NCBI GenBank assembly: GCA_045578305.1
Contig: JAZNKA010000048.1
Location: forward strand, 1-33,317
DNA length: 33,317 nt
Reading direction: 5' to 3'
From: SIG440 sp045578305
Lineage (GTDB): Bacteria; Bacillota; Clostridia; Monoglobales; Monoglobaceae
Shown here: positions 16,836-24,511 of the stretch, one piece after another
Numbering within the stretch: position 1 is the stretch's first letter
Layout of the letters: every line of letters starts with the position of its first letter
Notes under the pieces: generated by a model
Databases searched by the model: none
Told to the model about the DNA's origin: nothing
What the model saw: only the letters and a program-made list of their open reading frames with translations
Translations under genes and position numbers: made by a program

Positions 16836-17447
16836 TTATTCAATGTACTCGCGGACTCTGAAACCCACTCCGCAATCATTTGCAAGCTGATTACAAGCCT
16901 CTATTTCGGCTTGGCTGAGGTCGTGGTCCACAACCGAAAGTGTTACACTTGGGACAAAGTGCTTTGCACGCTTTGCAAAATCAAGCAAAGCAGAAAAAGC
17001 CTCTTCGCCAAAATCACTGCGGCAAAGCTCGTCGTATTGTTTTGCTGTCGGTGCATTGAGGCTGATTGAGATTGCATCAATTATGCCGTCAAATTCAGGT
17101 GTTACATCGCGACTTTCGATAAGATTTGCAAGGCCATTGGTATTGATGCGGATTTTTGTGTCCGGATAGTTTTCTTTAAGCCACTTTGCTGTTTTGATAC
17201 AGGTATCAAACCGCATCAAAGGTTCGCCATATCCGCAAAATACAACCCAAGTGTAGCGGGACATATCGCGTTTTTCAAAGTCCTTGCTAATTTCTTCAAA
17301 AGTTGGCTCGTGGTCAAGCCAAAGATTGTCCTCGCCGTTTACCGTGTCATGATTGTTGCGAAGACAAAATGTGCAGTCGTTGCAACAACGGTTTGTAAAG
17401 TTGACATACAATGCGCCTTCAAGTTCATAAGTTATGGTCATTGACAT
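16836..17447 (-). CDS. TatD-linked type radical SAM protein
   Basis: The predicted protein has 203 aa, compact for a radical SAM enzyme. The 4Fe-4S ligands are C21, C25 and C28 in RCCNDCTFC (CxxxCxxC). The GYGEPL motif and the strand RINTNGLANL complete the SAM-binding half-barrel. The sequence style (YVNFTNRCxNDCTFCxRN) matches the family named TatD-linked radical SAM, usually found fused or next to the TatD nuclease; no tatD is present in this window. The reaction is unknown. The ATG at 17447 follows AAGGA by 7 bp. It lies 33 bp downstream of the YhaN-like gene on the same strand. Confidence 0.85.
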   Translation of the reverse strand: MSMTITYELEGALYVNFTNRCCNDCTFCLRNNHDTVNGEDNLWLDHEPTFEEISKDFEKRDMSRYTWVVFCGYGEPLMRFDTCIKTAKWLKENYPDTKIRINTNGLANLIESRDVTPEFDGIIDAISISLNAPTAKQYDELCRSDFGEEAFSALLDFAKRAKHFVPSVTLSVVDHDLSQAEIEACNQLANDCGVGFRVREYIE

Positions 17448-17480
17448 ATTTATATCCTTCTTTCTTTGTGTTATTCTTAA

Positions 17481-19859
17481 TTAGAGAAAAATTTCGGTAT
17501 GCTCGCTAAAAATATTCTTTGCTAAGTCTGCAATGTGCTTGTGGCAGGTGAAAAACAATATTTGCGAAGCTGTTCCAGAATGTTGTAAGTATTCTTTCAA
17601 AAAAGATAGCGCTCTTTTACAATTTTCTTCATCATATTGCGAGAGTATGTCGTCAAAAAACAGCGGAAGAGTCTGTTTTTCTTGGGCAATGATATCCGAC
17701 ATTGCAAGGCGAAGTGCAAGATATATGCGGTCAATTGCTCCTTGACTCATATATTTCCATTCGTGATATTCTTCGCCCGCCAGTTGTCTGACTTCAATAC
17801 TCAGGTCTCGGGGGACAAGAACATCGTGGTATTTGCCACCCGAAAGTTTAGAAAGATACTCACCCACCTTGTTGCCAAGGTGTGAACCAAGACCCTTGTT
17901 TACATCCAAAACAGCCTCATTCATTATATCCCTGGCAAGAGTAAGCTCTTTCAGTCGTATTTCAAGCAAACAACATTTTTCCTCGGTTTCTTTTATTTGC
18001 CGTCTGACTTCATTAAGATTTGGTTCGCTGATAACGATTTGACTTTGAAGTTCTTCAAGTTTTGAACGCTTTGCTTGAATTTGCAACCGAATATCATGAG
18101 GAGATGTATTTTCCAAATCATTATGATTTTCAGCCTTTTGAATGAATTCACCAAGCTCTTTTATACGATTGTCCACAAAAGCAGGGGAAGTATCCAAAAT
18201 ACCTGTTGCTTTGCAAAGAGTTTCAAGCTCGGATTTTAAACTATCAATCGTTAAAAGACTCTCTGAAAGCTCAATATACATAATTTTGGCTGCAGAATAT
18301 GTTGTGGTATCCTTAATCGAGGAAGCAAGGTTGACAAAATTTTCTTTTTCAACTGAAAGTCTCAAAGTTGCAGCTTTAAGCTCTTCGTTTTGTGCAGCAG
18401 TAGATTTTTTTCTAAGCTCGGCAATGCTGCCTGCATGATGTGAAGCAAGCGATGCCGACAGGGCTGAAACAGAGTCAGAAAGAAGAGACTTTGCATAGGC
18501 TGAAAGTTCGTCTGATTTTTTTGAAATTATATCTTTTGAGAAGAACGAAAGCTCCTGAAGCAAATTCTCAATCTCTCTTTTTAAGATACCAACCGAAAGG
18601 CTTGACAAAGCCAACCTTTTCGCTGTGCAAAAAAGGCAAAGAGTTAAAGCAAAACCAAGTCCCAAAACAATTGATGCTGAAATTGTCGAAATTTGGAAAA
18701 ATATAAAAACTGCAGCGATCAGGGATATAATAAGAGGAAGAAGAGAAAGGCTTTGCTTTTTTCGTGTTTCTGTGAGAATGTTTTTTTTAAGTTCGTCGCT
18801 TAGATTTGCAAGCTTACCATCGATAAGACTTATATCTTTCCTGAGCTTTGATACTTTTTCGTCAAGCTGCGAAAGCCGCTCGTATTCTTCGTCAGGAATT
18901 GTCGCAAGAGTCTGATTTTCACTTATTTCCTGAATAGAAGTAAGACAAGCGTCGATTTTGTCATTTAAAACAATGGCAGACTTGATGTATCTTCGAAGAT
19001 CTTCTTCGGAAGCGCCATAAAGTAAAAGACGGCTTTTCTCCGCAGCCAACAGATTTTGCTTGTTGTGGAGTGTGTAAAGAGCATTGAGCTCTTTTTTTGA
19101 GGATTCAAACTTTTCTTTCTCAGAGATATGAGCAATTTTTTCTTCAAGCGTCAAAATTTCGTCTTTGAGTTTAGAAATTTCTGACTCGGTTTCACTTTGA
19201 TTTTTCTCAATAATGACAAGTCTTTGCTCTTCAAACTTAAGATCATCACGCTTTTTGCGCACATCAACCAGGATACCTTTCTTACCGGTTTTTGAAGAAA
19301 GCTCTTCAATAGCGGCAGAAAGACGTTTTATTACAGTTTCGTGAGAAATATTTTCATCACCCGAAACCGAAAGGTTGGAGATCCTCATCGCAAGGCTGTC
19401 ACTTGAGCCGTCGGAGGAGAACCCGCCGTTTTGACCGATAAAGACACTTCGCTCAAATTCGTCAAGCGTCATACCGAAAAAATGTTCGCCGGCATCGTTT
19501 TTGTTGTCAAATTGAAGTTCCTCGCCGGTTGTTTTGCAAAAGACAGAGGTTTTATCGGATACTTCGGATTTCAAAAATTCTTTCTGCAAGCGAAATTCCA
19601 TTCCGTCAAATTCAAATTCAATTGAACCCTGCATTTTGTTTCCATTCCAGGGCCTGTATTTCTTTCGCAAAGATTTAAAAAGGTCTGCAGCTTTTTCAGT
19701 TTTGCTGCTGCTGCTGTAAAACATCATCTTTACAAAAGACATAAGTGTAGTTTTGCCATCTTCGTTGTTTCCAAAAATCAGATTAAAACCTTTTTGAGGT
19801 GCAAAAGAAAAATTTGAAAACTTTCCAAAGCCGTCAATTTCGATTGATTTAATTATCAT
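17481..19859 (-). CDS. YhaN/SbcC-like AAA ATPase with coiled coils
   Basis: The predicted protein has 792 aa. The N-terminal half of an ABC/Rad50-type ATPase shows Walker A GNNEDGKTT at residues 30-38. It is followed by coiled-coil arms, a central hydrophobic pair (about 370-420, LLPLIISLIAAVFIFFQI and IVLGLGFALTLCLFC) and the C-terminal ATPase half with YLSKLSGGKYHDV, YMSQGAIDRIYLALRLA and Walker B LPLFFDDILSQYDEEN. The membrane-like hairpin in place of a zinc hook is what separates YhaN-type proteins from SbcC. It overlaps the SbcD-like nuclease gene by 11 bp, and the pair probably forms an Mre11-Rad50-like complex in DNA end processing. The ATG at 19859 follows GGAGG by 9 bp. Confidence 0.88.
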   Translation of the reverse strand: MIIKSIEIDGFGKFSNFSFAPQKGFNLIFGNNEDGKTTLMSFVKMMFYSSSSKTEKAADLFKSLRKKYRPWNGNKMQGSIEFEFDGMEFRLQKEFLKSEVSDKTSVFCKTTGEELQFDNKNDAGEHFFGMTLDEFERSVFIGQNGGFSSDGSSDSLAMRISNLSVSGDENISHETVIKRLSAAIEELSSKTGKKGILVDVRKKRDDLKFEEQRLVIIEKNQSETESEISKLKDEILTLEEKIAHISEKEKFESSKKELNALYTLHNKQNLLAAEKSRLLLYGASEEDLRRYIKSAIVLNDKIDACLTSIQEISENQTLATIPDEEYERLSQLDEKVSKLRKDISLIDGKLANLSDELKKNILTETRKKQSLSLLPLIISLIAAVFIFFQISTISASIVLGLGFALTLCLFCTAKRLALSSLSVGILKREIENLLQELSFFSKDIISKKSDELSAYAKSLLSDSVSALSASLASHHAGSIAELRKKSTAAQNEELKAATLRLSVEKENFVNLASSIKDTTTYSAAKIMYIELSESLLTIDSLKSELETLCKATGILDTSPAFVDNRIKELGEFIQKAENHNDLENTSPHDIRLQIQAKRSKLEELQSQIVISEPNLNEVRRQIKETEEKCCLLEIRLKELTLARDIMNEAVLDVNKGLGSHLGNKVGEYLSKLSGGKYHDVLVPRDLSIEVRQLAGEEYHEWKYMSQGAIDRIYLALRLAMSDIIAQEKQTLPLFFDDILSQYDEENCKRALSFLKEYLQHSGTASQILFFTCHKHIADLAKNIFSEHTEIFL

Positions 19860-20973
19860 TAAGCGTTACCTCCTTGCCAAATGCCTGAAGGCCAATTTTG
19901 AGAGCGTTTTTAAGGAATCTTTCTTCGTCACCGGAAGCCGCAGATATCTTTTCAAGAGATTTTTTAACAAAAACACCGCGGAGTGAAGTTTCGCTTGCAA
20001 GCGTAAGCAAATCCGAAACGTCTGTTGTTGTTTTGTCTTCTATTTCGACATAAAACAGTTTTTCGGACAAAAGCTTGCCAAGGTGAGACGAGTCGACAAA
20101 AAAAGATGCCGAAACTTCGCCCGTAAGATTTATGCGATAAAGATTTTTTGTGTAACATTCAGGATGGTTTTGTTTAATGCTTTCTAAAATACTGTCGGCG
20201 ATGTCAAACAGATTTTCAAAGGTTGTTATATCAAAGCTTGTTTCGATATATTGACGCGAGGAAAGTTCGATGCGGCCAAGCTCGCAGGAGCCTTTTGATA
20301 CAGAGCCAATATAAACTCCATGGCTGCCCGTTTCGTCAAATCCCATACCGTCAGGCGAGCCGCTGTAGGCAAAGTGCGTCTTGCCGATCTTTTCTATATC
20401 CGAGAATTTGTGTATGTGACCAAGAGCAAGATAGTCAAAGCCCGATTTAACAATTGCAGCAGGATAAATTGGATTGTAGGTGCTTGGTGAGTTGTCTGCA
20501 ACAACTTCTCCATGCAGTACACACAGGTTTAAAAAATCATTGTTCTCATCTTCGTTAACTTGCAAAAGTGGCAAGGATTCAAAGCGGTCGGTAAAACCTG
20601 CACCCCAAAGCCTTACGTTTTTTTCGGGAAAGTCACGGTATTCTAAAAACGAGCTGAAAATAATAACATTTTCGGGGAACTTGTATTTGGAGTAAACAGA
20701 CCCAGGGCATACAAAATCGTGGTTGCCGGGAGAAATCGCAACAACAGTATCGGGGATTTTTGAAAAGGAAAAAATCACCTTTTCGGCTGTCTCGTGTGGA
20801 ATAAAAGGCGAATTGAAAAGATCTCCTGCAATAAGAAGAAAGTCAATGTTTTCGCTTTTGCACAGGTCGATAATCCTGAAAAAAGTATTTTCGATTTCGG
20901 CTTTTCCGTTTTTGACACCGGTCCTGCCCGAGCCAATATGAAGGTCGGCTGTGTGTAGGATTTTTACTGCCAT
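19849..20973 (-). CDS. SbcD/YhaO-like DNA repair metallophosphoesterase
   Basis: The predicted protein has 374 aa with a calcineurin-like phosphoesterase domain in the N-terminal two thirds. All Mre11/SbcD metal motifs are visible: HTADLHIG, AGDLFN, SPGNHDF, LHGEV and ALGHIHK. The C-terminal ~110 residues are a capping or partner-binding domain. It is the likely nuclease partner of the overlapping YhaN-like ATPase. The gene starts the five-gene leftward cluster and has its own promoter (21037-21009) and an AAAGGA ribosome site. Confidence 0.9.
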   Translation of the reverse strand: MAVKILHTADLHIGSGRTGVKNGKAEIENTFFRIIDLCKSENIDFLLIAGDLFNSPFIPHETAEKVIFSFSKIPDTVVAISPGNHDFVCPGSVYSKYKFPENVIIFSSFLEYRDFPEKNVRLWGAGFTDRFESLPLLQVNEDENNDFLNLCVLHGEVVADNSPSTYNPIYPAAIVKSGFDYLALGHIHKFSDIEKIGKTHFAYSGSPDGMGFDETGSHGVYIGSVSKGSCELGRIELSSRQYIETSFDITTFENLFDIADSILESIKQNHPECYTKNLYRINLTGEVSASFFVDSSHLGKLLSEKLFYVEIEDKTTTDVSDLLTLASETSLRGVFVKKSLEKISAASGDEERFLKNALKIGLQAFGKEVTLNDN

Positions 20974-21008
20974 TGCAACTTTTCCTTTCTGTTATAATCA
21001 ATAAAATA

Positions 21009-21037
21009 ATTCTATCATAAACAGCACTAAAAAACAA
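21009..21037 (-). promoter_or_regulatory. Promoter of the sbcD-like operon
   Basis: On the minus strand TTGTTT (21037-21032), a 17-bp spacer and TAGAAT (21014-21009) lie about 35 bp upstream of the start codon. Confidence 0.5.
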
Positions 21038-21059
21038 GTGTAAGATAAAAGAAGAATCA

Positions 21060-21099
21060 AACAAAAAAATATCCTGCAAAGCTTAGCTTTGCAGGATAT
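21060..21099 (-). terminator. Terminator of the kduI-kduD operon
   Basis: ATATCCTGCAAAGC and its complement form a perfect 14-bp stem with a 3-base loop. On the minus strand it is followed by a T-run (T7 GT), just after the kduD stop codon. Confidence 0.9.
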
Positions 21100-21111
21100 G
21101 ATAAAACCCTG

Positions 21112-21900
21112 TTATTTAGGTTGTTTGCCGATGTAGGCAAGAATACCGCCATCAACATACAAAATGTGACCATTTACAGCGTTTGATGCTTCTGATGCAA
21201 GGAATACAGCAGGACCAACCAATTCTTCGGGCTCAAGCCATCTGCCTGCAGGAGTCTTTGCACAGATAAAGCTGTCAAAGGGATGTTTGCTTCCGTCTTC
21301 CTGAGGTTCTCTGAGCGGTGCGGTCTGAGGAGTAGCGATATAACCTGGTCCAATGCCGTTACACTGAATGTTGTATTCGCCATATTCCGAACAGATATTT
21401 CTTGTAAGCATCTTAAGTCCGCCCTTTGCAGCAGCATAAGCAGAAACTGTTTCACGACCGAGCTCTGACATCATTGAGCAGATGTTGATGATTTTTCCGT
21501 GACCCTTTTTCATCATGGCAGGGATAACTGCTTTTGATACGATAAATGGACCGTTGAGGTCGATATCAATAACCTGTCTGAATTCTGCAGCTGTCATTTC
21601 GTGCATAGGAATTCTTTTGATGATTCCGGCATTGTTTACCAAAATATCAATTGTGCCAACTTCTTTTTCGATTTGTGCAACCATTGCGTTTACAGCGTCC
21701 TCGTTGGTAACATCGCAAACATAGCCCTTTGCATCTACGCCCTCTGCAGCATATGCATCAAGACCTTTTTTAACGAGGTCTTCGTTGATGTCATTGAATA
21801 CAATTTTTGCACCTGCTTTTGCCATACCATTTGCAATAGCAAAACCAATACCGTATGATGCACCTGTAATAAGTGCTACTTTTCCGTCTAATCTAAACAT
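21112..21900 (-). CDS. kduD: Short-chain dehydrogenase, KduD/gluconate 5-dehydrogenase type
   Basis: The predicted protein has 262 aa and is a classical SDR: TGASYGIG (12-19) for NAD(P) binding, NNAG, and the catalytic Ser plus YAAAK (in SAYAAAKGG). The sequence type is often annotated gluconate 5-dehydrogenase. Its position 26 bp after kduI argues for 2-deoxy-D-gluconate 3-dehydrogenase (KduD), which reduces 2,5-diketo-3-deoxygluconate to 2-keto-3-deoxygluconate after pectin or other uronic-acid polysaccharides are cleaved. The two-gene operon has a promoter before kduI and a terminator after this gene. Downstream kdgK/kdgA are not in the window. SDR identity is certain; substrate is inferred from context. 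Confidence 0.85.
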   Translation of the reverse strand: MFRLDGKVALITGASYGIGFAIANGMAKAGAKIVFNDINEDLVKKGLDAYAAEGVDAKGYVCDVTNEDAVNAMVAQIEKEVGTIDILVNNAGIIKRIPMHEMTAAEFRQVIDIDLNGPFIVSKAVIPAMMKKGHGKIINICSMMSELGRETVSAYAAAKGGLKMLTRNICSEYGEYNIQCNGIGPGYIATPQTAPLREPQEDGSKHPFDSFICAKTPAGRWLEPEELVGPAVFLASEASNAVNGHILYVDGGILAYIGKQPK

Positions 21901-21926
21901 AATATATATCCTTTCTTCTTAAAAAA

Positions 21927-22757
21927 TTATCTCAAATCTTTGGTTTCGATAAAGTCCATATCAGTAAATTCCTGATTTTCACCGCACATAGCCCAAATGA
22001 AGGAGTAGGCTTTTGTTCCAACACCACTATGGATTGACCAGCTTGGGCTGATAACAGCTTCTTCGTTGTGCATAATGATATGGCGTGTTTCTGTGGGTTC
22101 GCCCATCATATGGAAAACCACGTCGTTTTCGGACATATCAAGATACATATAAACTTCCATTCTTCTGTCATGAGTGTGACTGGGCATTGTGTTCCAGTTT
22201 GAACCGGGATCAAGATTTGTAAGACCCATTGCAAGCTGACAGCTTTGCATTACCTCGGGGTGTATGTACTGATTGATTACACGCTTATTACATTCCTCAA
22301 CGCTTCCGCAAGGAACTTTCTTTGCTTTTGTAATATCGATTTTTACTGTCGGATATTCCTTGTGTGCAGGACAAGACGAAACATAAAACTTGGCGGGTTC
22401 ATTGCTGTCAACACTCTTAAAAGTGATGTCCTTGTTGCCCATACCAATATAAATGCCATCACGGGGGTTCATTTCGTATTCAGTGCCGTCAATGGTGATT
22501 ATACCTTTGCCACCAATATTGATACAACCCATTTCGCGTCTCTGAAGGAAATAGTCAGCAGCGAGTTCTTTGCCTGCTTCAAGCTTAAGCTCTTTTGTAA
22601 CCGGCATGAAACCTGCGGTGATAATTCTGTCTATATGGCTGTAAACCATCTTAAAGTTGTCTTTGGTAAAAAGACCCTGAATTAAAAATTCCTCTCTTAA
22701 TCTTTCGGTTGTGTAGTGTTTTACATCTTTGGAATTTGATGCGTTTCTTACTTCCAT
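21927..22757 (-). CDS. kduI: 5-dehydro-4-deoxy-D-glucuronate isomerase KduI
   Basis: The predicted protein has 276 aa, the normal KduI length, with a cupin fold. It converts 5-keto-4-deoxyuronate from pectin lyase products to 2,5-diketo-3-deoxygluconate in the cytoplasm. The zinc site is visible as HTHDRRMEVYMY (two His and one Glu) and the C-terminal SWSIHSGVG His. Other family blocks are MGCINIGGKGIITIDG and VSSCPAHKEYPT. GGAGG lies upstream of the ATG at 22757. First gene of the kduI-kduD operon. Confidence 0.95.
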   Translation of the reverse strand: MEVRNASNSKDVKHYTTERLREEFLIQGLFTKDNFKMVYSHIDRIITAGFMPVTKELKLEAGKELAADYFLQRREMGCINIGGKGIITIDGTEYEMNPRDGIYIGMGNKDITFKSVDSNEPAKFYVSSCPAHKEYPTVKIDITKAKKVPCGSVEECNKRVINQYIHPEVMQSCQLAMGLTNLDPGSNWNTMPSHTHDRRMEVYMYLDMSENDVVFHMMGEPTETRHIIMHNEEAVISPSWSIHSGVGTKAYSFIWAMCGENQEFTDMDFIETKDLR

Positions 22758-22802
22758 TTTATGAAAAACCTCCTTAGTTATAAAAATTTTCCTACTCTAA
22801 AT

Positions 22803-22830
22803 ATTTTACCATATTTATTTATTTTGTCAA
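22803..22830 (-). promoter_or_regulatory. Promoter of kduI-kduD
   Basis: On the minus strand a perfect TTGACA (22830-22825), a 16-bp spacer and TAAAAT (22808-22803). No clear operator was seen next to it. Confidence 0.65.
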
Positions 22831-22923
22831 TAGCAAAATAGGGTTAGTTTTGCTGTCTGAAAGTTTTGCGGTAACCAAATTTTCGGCAATGAATATACTG
22901 AGACTAAAGGGTGGTGAGGTGAA

Positions 22924-23097
22924 ATGAACAGAAAACGAAGATGTTGCCCGAAAAGAAGTAATTGCAGTGTGGGATATTTTTTTATAGCTGTGGGTGTGGG
23001 ACTTTTTCTGGCTTATGCTATTCCGAGATATCTGTTAATAACCTTGCTGGGTCTTTCTTTTGTTGGTGTCGGAGTGTGTATAATTATAAAAAAGTAG
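22924..23097 (+). CDS. Small cysteine-containing membrane protein upstream of spoVM
   Basis: An ATG-started frame of 57 codons behind a good ribosome site (GGTGAGGTGAA). The product opens with a basic, Cys-rich head (MNRKRRCCPKRSNC) and has two hydrophobic segments, about 16-34 (VGYFFIAVGVGLFLAYAIP) and 36-54. I do not recognise a named family. It lies 16 bp ahead of spoVM on the same strand, so the two are probably cotranscribed and may both act in spore formation; that role is inference. Codon use and the ribosome site support a real gene. Confidence 0.7.
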   Translation: MNRKRRCCPKRSNCSVGYFFIAVGVGLFLAYAIPRYLLITLLGLSFVGVGVCIIIKK

Positions 23098-23113
23098 AGG
23101 GGAGGAACATAAA

Positions 23114-23197
23114 TTGAAAATTGTTGTTGTAAAAGCGCCTAAGCTTCTTAGGGGGATTTTGAAAAGTATTTTTAAAATAAAAAACGATAATATCTGA
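23114..23197 (+). CDS. spoVM: Stage V sporulation protein SpoVM
   Basis: A 27-aa peptide starting at TTG, 8 bp after GGGAGG. Its sequence starts MKIVVVKAPKLLRGILKSI and ends in basic and polar residues. Length, the MK-[IF]-x(3)-K-x-P-K start, the following Leu/Gly/Ile pattern and the amphipathic helix fit SpoVM. SpoVM recognises the convex forespore membrane and anchors SpoIVA and the spore coat there. The conserved proline (Pro9) that keeps the N-terminus from forming one deep helix is present. Very short, so easy to miss in automatic gene calling. Together with spo0A and bofA it argues for a sporulating lineage. Confidence 0.85.
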   Translation: MKIVVVKAPKLLRGILKSIFKIKNDNI

Positions 23198-23212
23198 ATC
23201 TACATAAAACAA

Positions 23213-23230
23213 AAGGACCACAAAACGTGG
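23213..23230 (-). terminator. Terminator between rpmB and spoVM
   Basis: AGGACCAC and GTGGTCCT form a stem with an AAAAC loop. On the minus strand it is followed by TTTTGTTTT, so it ends rpmB well. The right-hand flank (AAATTTGTTT) makes it only a weak terminator for spoVM. Confidence 0.75.
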
Positions 23231-23249
23231 TCCTTAAATTTGTTTGTAA

Positions 23250-23438
23250 TTAAACAGCTCTCTGAACTTTACCCGATCTCAAACATCTTGAGCATACATA
23301 AACTCTTTTTGGTGTTCCGTCAACAACAGCCTTAACTCTTCTGATATTAGGCTTCCAGGTTCTGTTAGAACGACGGTGTGAATGGGAAACCTTAATTCCA
23401 AACTTCATTTCCTTGCCGCAAACTTCGCATTTTGCCAT
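23250..23438 (-). CDS. rpmB: 50S ribosomal protein L28
   Basis: The predicted protein has 62 aa, the usual length of L28 in Firmicutes. It opens MAKCEVCGKEMKFGIKVSHS and contains the RTWKPNIRRV core. Two CxxC pairs (CEVC and CSRC) show it is the zinc-binding C+ form. GGAGG lies 10 bp upstream of the ATG. Single gene with its own promoter and terminator. Confidence 0.97.
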   Translation of the reverse strand: MAKCEVCGKEMKFGIKVSHSHRRSNRTWKPNIRRVKAVVDGTPKRVYVCSRCLRSGKVQRAV

Positions 23439-23495
23439 TATATATACACCTCCTACGTAAAATCAAATAATTAAGAAATTAATTCAACTTGAATT

Positions 23496-23524
23496 ATTAT
23501 AGCAGAATAGTTTTAGTTTTGCAA
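23496..23524 (-). promoter_or_regulatory. Promoter of rpmB
   Basis: On the minus strand TTGCAA (23524-23519), a 17-bp spacer and TATAAT (23501-23496). The leader is about 55 nt; I see no known ribosomal-protein leader fold in it. Confidence 0.7.
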
Positions 23525-23626
23525 GCTTTTTTTCGAAAAATTATGAAAAATATGTTTAGAGTCCAAAAAAATAACATTTTAATCAGTAAAATCAGCGGTT
23601 GCGGCTTTATATATTGTTAGTTGCGA

Positions 23627-23665
23627 TTTAATATAGTGCAAAATAAATTTAATATTATGCAAATA
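23627..23665. repeat. Imperfect 21-bp tandem direct repeat upstream of nagB
   Basis: TTTAATATAGTGCAAA (23627) and TTTAATATTATGCAAA (23648) match at 14 of 16 positions with a 21-bp period, two helical turns. They lie 20-60 bp upstream of a TATAAT (23685-23690) that is the best -10 candidate for nagB; no good -35 is present at the right distance, as is usual for activator-dependent promoters. A regulator-binding site for amino-sugar control is a reasonable guess. Apart from these and the rpmB promoter I see nothing else in the 23439-23735 spacer. Confidence 0.35.
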
Positions 23666-23735
23666 CAATTTTGAGATATTGATATATAATAATAAGAAAT
23701 TATGTGTATCAATGTACACACAGTCTTTAATTAAA

Positions 23736-23769
23736 GCCGACAGACTCGGCAGAATGGAGAATTTTATGA
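23736..23769 (+). promoter_or_regulatory. Hairpin plus ribosome-site leader of nagB (copy 2 of a shared leader)
   Basis: GCCGA-CAGAC-TCGGC (23736-23750) forms a hairpin followed directly by AGAATGGAGAATTTTATG. From 23746 to 23769 it is identical to 12548-12571 before the UPF0182 gene. The stem is kept while the loop differs, which looks like selection on structure or a common origin followed by drift in the loop. Confidence 0.5.
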
Positions 23770-24491
23770 GAGTTATAGTTTGTAAAAATTATGATGAAAT
23801 TTCAAAAACTGCGGCAGATATTATTGCAAGTCAGTTGATTTTAAAGCCTGATTCGGTTTTGGGTCTTGCAACTGGATCTACTCCGGTCGGAACTTACAAG
23901 CTTCTTGCCGAAAAGAACAAGGCAGGAATTATTGATTTTAAAGATGTAACAACATTCAATTTGGATGAGTATTATCCAATTTCTCCTGACAATGACCAAA
24001 GCTACAGATATTTTATGAATGATAACCTTTTCAACCATGTAAATATTGATATTGAAAGAACTCATGTTTTAAATGGTATGGCAGAAGACACCGACAAGGA
24101 ATGTGAAGAATTTGAAAGAATGATTGCGGCTGCCGGCGGGATTGATTTGCAGGTTTTGGGAATAGGCCAGAATGGTCATATCGGTTTTAACGAACCTGAC
24201 GAAGAGCTGGTTGCAAAAACACATCTTACAGGACTTACCGAAAACACAATACAGGCAAACTCAAGGTTTTTTGAGAAAATAGAGGATGTGCCCACTCAGT
24301 CGCTTACTATGGGAATTGCTACAATTCTTGCAACAAGAAAAATAATTATTCTTGCAAGCGGAAAAAACAAGCACGAAGCAATCGACAAGCTTATAAACGG
24401 CGGAATTACAACAAGCAACCCCGCAACCATGCTCAAACTTCATCCGGATGTTATAGTTATTTGCGACGAGGAAGCACATTCGGGGAAATAA
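23766..24491 (+). CDS. nagB: Glucosamine-6-phosphate deaminase
   Basis: The predicted protein has 241 aa, the short Firmicutes form of NagB. It converts glucosamine-6-phosphate to fructose-6-phosphate and ammonia, feeding amino sugars into glycolysis. Seen: the phosphate-binding LATGSTP loop, TTFNLDEYY (catalytic Asp67), and GIGQNGHIGFNEP with the ring-opening His138 and Glu143. The C-terminal allosteric extension of E. coli NagB is missing, as in B. subtilis. The start at 23766 is set by the ribosome site GGAGA in the shared leader; an upstream in-frame extension has no such site. It is followed after 20 bp by a broken hexosamine-kinase-like gene, consistent with an amino-sugar utilisation pair. 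Confidence 0.95.
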   Translation: MRVIVCKNYDEISKTAADIIASQLILKPDSVLGLATGSTPVGTYKLLAEKNKAGIIDFKDVTTFNLDEYYPISPDNDQSYRYFMNDNLFNHVNIDIERTHVLNGMAEDTDKECEEFERMIAAAGGIDLQVLGIGQNGHIGFNEPDEELVAKTHLTGLTENTIQANSRFFEKIEDVPTQSLTMGIATILATRKIIILASGKNKHEAIDKLINGGITTSNPATMLKLHPDVIVICDEEAHSGK

Positions 24492-24511
24492 AGACACGGG
24501 AGATTTGTCTA

